Assembly (NCBI GenBank): GCA_003567055.1 | Contig: PXAW01000014.1 | Location: 1-5,447, forward strand | DNA from: Hyphomicrobiales bacterium | GTDB lineage: Bacteria > Pseudomonadota > Alphaproteobacteria > Rhizobiales > Beijerinckiaceae | Length of the DNA: 5,447 nt | Direction of reading: 5' to 3' | Part shown: positions 5,306-5,447 of the stretch, in pieces | How the letters are laid out: each line of letters starts with the position of its first letter | Position numbering within the stretch: position 1 is the first letter of the stretch | Notes under the pieces: model-generated | Database searches by the model: none | The model's input: the letters and a program-made list of their open reading frames with translations, nothing else | Told to the model about the DNA's origin: nothing | Made by a program: the position numbers and the translations under genes

Positions 5306-5447
5306 TCGCATCTGGACTGCCGACGATGTTGCGGACCATTTCGAGGAAGCGTTCCGCACCCTGCGCAAGCTGCCGCCGGTGAAGGCGCGCGGGTATTTCA
5401 GCGCCTGGCCCGCTGTACTGCGGTCACAGCGCGAAATCGCTGCCATG
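5298..5447 (+). CDS. DUF6362-like protein, N-terminal 50 codons (runs off the right edge)
   Basis: From ATG 5298 the frame stays open for exactly 50 codons to the window edge. It begins MANRIWTADDVADHFEEAF and continues RTLRKLPPVKARGYFSAWP (20-38), a pattern I associate with DUF6362, a phage family usually found just before the packaging (terminase) genes. The assignment is from pattern memory. A strong AAGGAGG (5285-5291) lies six bases upstream, and the start overlaps the previous gene by eight bases. The TADDVADHFEEA segment followed by an Arg-rich stretch looks like the start of a helical, possibly DNA-binding, domain, but only the N-terminus is visible, so function and full length are unknown. 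Confidence 0.82.
   Translation, partial: MANRIWTADDVADHFEEAFRTLRKLPPVKARGYFSAWPAVLRSQREIAAM

Overview
The window is a GC-rich stretch that reads as part of an alphaproteobacterial prophage or phage-like element. The evidence is the gene set (Cas4/AddB-like nuclease, primase-helicase, RuvC-like resolvase, DUF6378-like, DUF6362-like) packed into one rightward operon with overlapping start and stop codons. A perfect alphaproteobacterial-type LexA box (GTTC-N7-GTTC) lies in the control region. No genus can be fixed from the sequence alone.

Layout. Positions 1-576 (minus strand) hold the first 192 codons of a leftward gene that runs off the left edge. Its product is an unrecognised soluble protein. 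Positions 577-821 are the divergent control region, with the LexA box, a possible leftward promoter, small repeats and a hairpin whose loop carries the ribosome binding site of the first rightward reading frame. The rightward operon then runs to the right edge: a possible 24-residue leader peptide (822-896), a 69-residue protein with an SSB-like acidic Pro-Phe tail (896-1105), a PD-(D/E)XK nuclease with four probable Fe-S cysteines (1105-1851), a 792-residue primase/SF3 helicase (1848-4226), a RuvC-like resolvase (4231-4845), a DUF6378-like protein (4842-5099), a small conserved-looking protein (5096-5305) and the start of a DUF6362-like protein (5298-5447).

How it fits together. The primase-helicase would open and prime the element's DNA, the Cas4/AddB-like nuclease would process ends, and the RuvC-like enzyme would resolve branched intermediates. 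The most striking non-coding signal is a nested palindrome at 4249-4349, just downstream of the primase gene and inside the 5' end of the resolvase frame. Two inverted 21-bp arms, each made of two 9-bp iterons, enclose a CCTATATAGG palindrome and a long alternating purine-pyrimidine tract. This is a good candidate for the element's replication origin or a primase recognition site. The LexA box suggests that the leftward gene, and possibly the operon, respond to DNA damage. No RNA gene, CRISPR array, insertion sequence, attachment site or convincing terminator was found.
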